A stretch of 45,632 nucleotides of DNA from Chthoniobacteraceae bacterium (GTDB lineage Bacteria; Verrucomicrobiota; Verrucomicrobiia; Chthoniobacterales; Chthoniobacteraceae): positions 1 to 45,632 of the forward strand of contig CANIWM010000054.1 of assembly GCA_947471505.1 (NCBI GenBank), written 5' to 3'. A model generated the notes under the pieces. That model did no database searches. It saw only the letters and a program-made list of their open reading frames with translations, and had not been told where the DNA came from. The translations under genes were made by a program, and so were the position numbers. Position 1 is the stretch's first letter; every line of letters begins with the position of its first letter. Of this stretch, positions 42,479 to 45,632 are shown piece by piece.

Positions 42479-43808
42479 AAACCAACCCCGTCAGCGTGCC
42501 CGTCGCATCCTGGAATTTCTCCGCCGGCACGCCCATCTTCTGCACCACCGTCAGCAGCACATTGGAAAGCGGAGGATGCTTATCCGCATCATGCGCCAAG
42601 TGCTGCCCGTGCTTCAGCCCCCACGCCCCGCCGCCCGCTACGAGGAGCGGGAGATTCTTCGGCGAATGGTCGCCCTTCTCCCCGCTATTCATGCCCGAGC
42701 CATAGACGACCATCGTGTGGTCCAGCATCGTGCGCCCGCCTTCCTCCGTGCTTTGTAAAAAGGACAAAAACCGCCCGAGTCGCGAGAGGTGAAAGCGGTC
42801 GATCTCCCCGAGCTTTTTCAGCATCCCCGCGTCGCCACCATGATGCGAAAGCTCGTGGTGATTCTCCCCGCCGCCGCCATATCCGCCCGCCTCGCGCGAC
42901 CACTCGAACGTGATCACCCGCGTCGTATCCGTGATGAACGCGAGGTAGCTCAACTCCAGCATCACATCCACCCACATCGGGCGGTCGTGGCCGTCGCCGG
43001 GCTTGCTGGTGAGCTGGAGGCCCGCCGAATCGGGCTTCGACTTTGGCACATCGATCCACGCCACCTGCCGCTGCACGCGCAGCTCCGTCTCGCGCACGGA
43101 GGCGAGGTATTCGCCCAGCTTCCCTTGGTCCGTCTTGCCGAGCTTCCGCTCCAGCGCCTTCGCCTCGCCGAGCACGTCGTCGAGGATGCTGCGCTTCTCC
43201 GCAAACCGCCGCAGCGTCGCCTCCCGCGAGTTGGCATCATCCGGCACAAACAGACGCTCGAACAACCTCTGCGGGCTGTTCTCCGCAGGCAGCGGCGTCC
43301 CATTTCTATCGAAAGCCAGCGTGTGCGAATGCCCCGCCGCGCCCGTCCCCGAGCCATCGGAAATCTCCAGCGATGGGAACCGCGTCTGCGCCCCGATCTT
43401 CTCCGCGATCACCTGGTCCGCCGAAATCGTATTCGTATAATCCTTCCCCGGCACCCCGCGCAGATTCGCCCCCGTCAGCCAAGTATCCGCGCCCGAATGC
43501 CCGCCCGTCGCCGCCGGATGCCCCAGCCCCGTGAGCACGGAAAAATTCGCCTGATGCTCCTTCAGCGCCGCGAGGGTAGGGGACAGCTCATACCCCGCGC
43601 CCTTCGCCGCCGGCATCCATTCGAGGATATTCACCCCATTCGGCACATAGCAGAAAATGGCACGTGGCGTCGGCTTCGTCCCCGATTTCCCCAGCGGCTG
43701 ATAAGTCGAAGGAGCCCCCATCGCCTCCAGCAGCGGAAGCGAGAGACAAGCGCCAATGCCACGCAAAACAGCGCGGCGCGAAAGTGGTGTGCGAGCGAGG
43801 ATGTTCAT
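42477..43808 (-). CDS. DUF1552 family protein
   Basis: A 443-residue protein of the planctomycete/verrucomicrobial DUF1552 family. The start (MNILARTPLSRRAVLRGIGACLSLP in outline) has a twin-arginine-like RRAVLRGIG and a hydrophobic stretch, so it is exported. Characteristic blocks are PRAIFCYVPNGVNILEW, TGLGHPAATGGHSGADTWLTG, DTTRVITFEWSREAGGYG and DHTMVVYGSGMNSG. The function of DUF1552 proteins is unknown; related ones are often next to DUF1588/1592 cytochrome-like genes. No such partner lies in this window. Confidence 0.9.
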   Translation of the reverse strand: MNILARTPLSRRAVLRGIGACLSLPLLEAMGAPSTYQPLGKSGTKPTPRAIFCYVPNGVNILEWMPAAKGAGYELSPTLAALKEHQANFSVLTGLGHPAATGGHSGADTWLTGANLRGVPGKDYTNTISADQVIAEKIGAQTRFPSLEISDGSGTGAAGHSHTLAFDRNGTPLPAENSPQRLFERLFVPDDANSREATLRRFAEKRSILDDVLGEAKALERKLGKTDQGKLGEYLASVRETELRVQRQVAWIDVPKSKPDSAGLQLTSKPGDGHDRPMWVDVMLELSYLAFITDTTRVITFEWSREAGGYGGGGENHHELSHHGGDAGMLKKLGEIDRFHLSRLGRFLSFLQSTEEGGRTMLDHTMVVYGSGMNSGEKGDHSPKNLPLLVAGGGAWGLKHGQHLAHDADKHPPLSNVLLTVVQKMGVPAEKFQDATGTLTGLV

Positions 43809-44232
43809 GCGAGGGATAAAGCCACCGCGCCCCCATGTCTTCGAGCCTTTCTTTACCGGGATGAAAAGATTGCGATTTTGGGTTTGACCTTAAACGCGGA
43901 CGTAATATCCACGCCCTTATGCGCATCGTCCTCGCGATTACGACACCAGCCACCGCACGCCACCTCGGAGCGCTGGAGCGTCGAGACGCGAAAGTAGTCA
44001 GCGGCTTCAGCCGGAACGACGCAGTGCGCGGAAGGCGGGTGGAACTCGCGAAGTGCCTAGATGAAAAATCTACGGATCAAAAAAGCGCGGGTTGTTGTCC
44101 GCAGATTGCGCAGATGACGCAGATTTCCGCACAGCCGATTGCGAGCACAGCGCGTTCACTCGGCACTACGGCTCGCCGACTAAAGACTACTTTTATCATA
44201 CCGCTCCAAACGTATGGGAAGCCCAGCCCGGT
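43809..44232. other. Intergenic stretch, no gene supported
   Basis: About 420 bp between the DUF1552 start and the third array. Open frames here do not resemble known proteins. One starting at 43919 (MRIVLAITTPATARHL) has a flavoprotein-like beginning but turns into repeat-derived sequence, and I do not call it. At about 44095-44128 there is a CGCAGATTGCGCAGATGA-type word series like the arms of the elements at 42310 and 32678, probably an old fragment of the same kind. Confidence 0.5.
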
Positions 44233-44505
44233 ATCTTTAGCGCAAGTCCCAACACATTTAGACGGCCTTCCCTCATCGTCGGGACGTGCTCCCATCACAT
44301 TTAGCGCACCCGCTAAACATTCTAGCTAATCAGCTAGAACTTCTTGCTGCCGCCATAGAACATTTAGCAGCCGACGCACCATTTCTAGCCCGTGCGCTAA
44401 AACATTTAGCGGGCGACGCATCATGTCTCCATCGTGCGCTAAAACTTTGGGGAGCCGCCCTAAACCTTTAGCGCACGCCCCAAAACACTTTCCAGTCACT
44501 CCCTG
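44233..44505 (+). repeat. 21-bp-period array C upstream of a small gene
   Basis: Thirteen consecutive 21-bp units. Most begin with ACATTTAG, AACATTTAG, CATTTCTAG or ACCTTTAG, and several end with GCGCTAA, CCATAG or CCCTAA. In one frame (44286-44471) they give seven-residue repeats such as HLAADAP, FLARALK, HLAGDAS, CLHRALK and LWGAALN, but that frame ends at a TAG inside the array and I do not treat it as a gene. The last unit ends 22 bp before the ATG at 44528. Confidence 0.85.
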
Positions 44506-44527
44506 AACAACAACCAATACTAAAAAC

Positions 44528-44905
44528 ATGGCCTCAAAATACACACCAAAAGAAGTATCCACCGACCTCGACGGCCTCATCGCCGTGATGACGAAGTATC
44601 CGACCTTCAAAGTCGGCGACAAAGTCCTCAAACCTGAGGAAAAAGAATGGGCGCTCGCCGACACCAAAGCCCTCAAGAAGAGCATAGACGACGACCTCAA
44701 AAAGCGTGAAGACCTAGAACGCGACCTAGCGACGGTGAACAACCGCCTGCAAGACACCGCCAAAACCGGCAACGAAGTCATCACCCGAGGCCGCAGCGCC
44801 GTCCGAGGCACCTTCGGAGCCGACAGCGACGAATACGAACAAGTAGGCGGCACCCGCACCAGCGAACGTAAACCCGCCGTTCGCTCACCGAAGAAACCAG
44901 CATGA
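44528..44905 (+). CDS. Small charged protein of unknown function
   Basis: A 125-residue cytoplasmic-looking protein with no signal peptide. It is rich in Lys, Asp and Glu. It begins MASKYTPKEVSTDLDGL and contains a helical, probably coiled-coil segment (ALKKSIDDDLKKREDLERDL, about 55-80). The end is basic and unstructured, with GTFGADSDEYEQVGGTRTSE and a Lys/Arg/Pro tail. I recall similar short proteins with a DSxxYExxGGTRxSER tail in several phyla but cannot assign a function. It overlaps the next start by 4 bp and has array C just upstream. Confidence 0.65.
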   Translation: MASKYTPKEVSTDLDGLIAVMTKYPTFKVGDKVLKPEEKEWALADTKALKKSIDDDLKKREDLERDLATVNNRLQDTAKTGNEVITRGRSAVRGTFGADSDEYEQVGGTRTSERKPAVRSPKKPA

Positions 44906-45531
44906 ATATACGTTCAATCCAGACGATATGCTTCGCCGTGATGTTCAGGTCGTGGCTGGTTTATGGCCAGGCCACGTCCGTGCCCGAACTTGACCAGATG
45001 CAGGCAAAGTTCGAAGCGGAGGTTCAGGAAAGAGCCAATCAACCATTTGCCGCGGCACTTCTGAAACTTAACCAGACCTACGCGGCTTCATTGGACAAGG
45101 AGATTGTGACCGCGCAGCGCTCCGGAAGGCTTAACAACGTACTGCAATTGCAGGCCGAAAAGAAACTCACTGAAAAGGCTGAGGCGTTATCCCCGCAGGA
45201 TGCAGGCGACACATCGGCCATCATCAAGACGCTTCGCGTCGGATATAATGCGTCGCTCGCGCAAATCACCGCCGAGAGAGACAAGAAGCTTCAGCCCATG
45301 ACGAGCACCTACGCCAAGTCACTGATAGGGCTGGTGAGCACGTTGACGAAAACCGGACGGATCGAAGACGCCAAAGTCGTCGAACAAAGGCGTATCGATA
45401 TCGAAGGAAGCACGGAACTCAGGCGCTACGAAGGCACTTGGGATGTCGCGTATCGCTCCGCTGGAACAGTCAGGCGGTATCGTTTCAACCTAAAAACGGC
45501 AGTTGACCCCGTTTTTGAGGCCGAAAAATAG
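44902..45531 (+). pseudogene. Secreted coiled-coil-rich protein, probably truncated by an element
   Basis: A 209-residue product with a signal-like start (MNIRSIQTICFAVMFRSWLV, cut near YGQA) and long amphipathic helices (QMQAKFEAEVQERA, LNNVLQLQAEKKLTEKAEAL, AQITAERDKKLQPM). The pattern is common in verrucomicrobial secreted proteins that continue into a beta domain. Here the beta part starts (YEGTWDVAYRSAGTVRRYRF) but stops after a few residues, where the 17-bp inverted repeat of a small element begins (45490). The last 14 codons and the stop therefore come from the element, so the original protein is probably cut short. It may still be expressed. Confidence 0.65.
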
Positions 45532-45632
45532 GGTATTTTACTCTGGAAATTGCCAACTGCGGAGCAGTTGAAAATCACTCACCCGTCCAAGGCTCATTTT
45601 TCTCTGAAAATCCGTTCAACTGCCGTTTTTAG
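45490..45632. mobile_element. MITE-like element with perfect 17-bp inverted repeats
   Basis: CTAAAAACGGCAGTTGA at 45490-45506 is exactly the reverse complement of 45616-45632, at the last base of the window. The 143-bp unit has a further palindrome, CAACTGC-GGA-GCAGTTG, at about 45560-45576. It has no coding capacity. It enters the 3' end of the preceding gene. More of it may lie beyond the window edge, so the right boundary is provisional. Confidence 0.72.

Noticed and set aside
43919-44329. Possible truncated flavoprotein gene (MRIVLAITTPATA)
   Set aside because: Only the first dozen residues resemble UbiX-like proteins and the rest runs into repeat sequence.
44286-44471. 61-residue open frame with heptad repeats in array C
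   Set aside because: It depends on the 21-bp period and stops within the array; the neighbouring units continue the pattern outside the frame.

Overview
The window looks like a chromosomal segment of a GC-rich member of the Verrucomicrobia (PVC superphylum). The clues are a DUF1552 protein, a secreted LamG / beta-propeller / CxxCH-haem / ThuA fusion, a LamG piece of a planctomycete-type DUF1549/DUF1553 protein, a GxxExxY mobile gene, a double-length UvrA like the one known in Chlamydiae, and a secreted protease-like protein with Calx-beta and an Asp-rich C-terminal motif. No lineage assignment was computed; this is inference from gene content.

Layout. 1-365: N-terminus of a type I restriction methylase (HsdM) running off the left edge. 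531-2937: tandem pair of thymidylate-kinase-family genes, then a secreted NHL-repeat protein. 2943-8958: MarR regulator, secreted subtilisin-like protein, class II aldolase, rhodanese, ispE and a LamG fragment. 8955-10766 (minus): riboflavin ribBA and a phospholipid N-methyltransferase-like gene. 10887-14103: pyruvate dehydrogenase E1alpha-E1beta-E2 operon without E3. 14108-14467: ArsR-like regulator. 14468-15276: about 800 bp of non-coding repeats. 15277-18333 (minus): squalene/phytoene synthase, DUF362 and Gfo/Idh/MocA proteins. 18436: tRNA-Pro(TGG). 18585-23833: dienelactone hydrolase, TlpA-like thioredoxin, pdxA, ilvD, glutathione peroxidase and sufE. 23814-29774 (minus): fused UvrA of 1986 residues. 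29847-31277: HU/IHF and RNase HIII. 31426-34790: rhaA, a GxxExxY element and a lone sugar ABC ATPase. 34791-45531: parvulin, the 1344-residue secreted fusion, an NtrC-type regulator, coaX, DUF1552, and two small genes at the right edge.

Most genes are housekeeping or ordinary verrucomicrobial genes. The unusual layer is the repeat content. Three arrays with an exact or near-exact 21-bp period occur at 14502-14839, 26504-26797 (inside uvrA, read as 7-residue repeats) and 44233-44505. All three carry a CATTTA/CATTTG-like anchor plus a variable remainder, and in all three the anchor reads on the strand of the gene it sits in or directly upstream of. This looks like one dispersed family and is the best candidate for an undescribed system. 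Around it are small mobile elements: a GxxExxY element filling the whole rhaA-ABC gap, a palindromic element between coaX and the DUF1552 gene, REP-like hairpins inside uvrA, large inverted repeats near 15 kb, and a 17-bp terminal-inverted-repeat element that ends the last gene.
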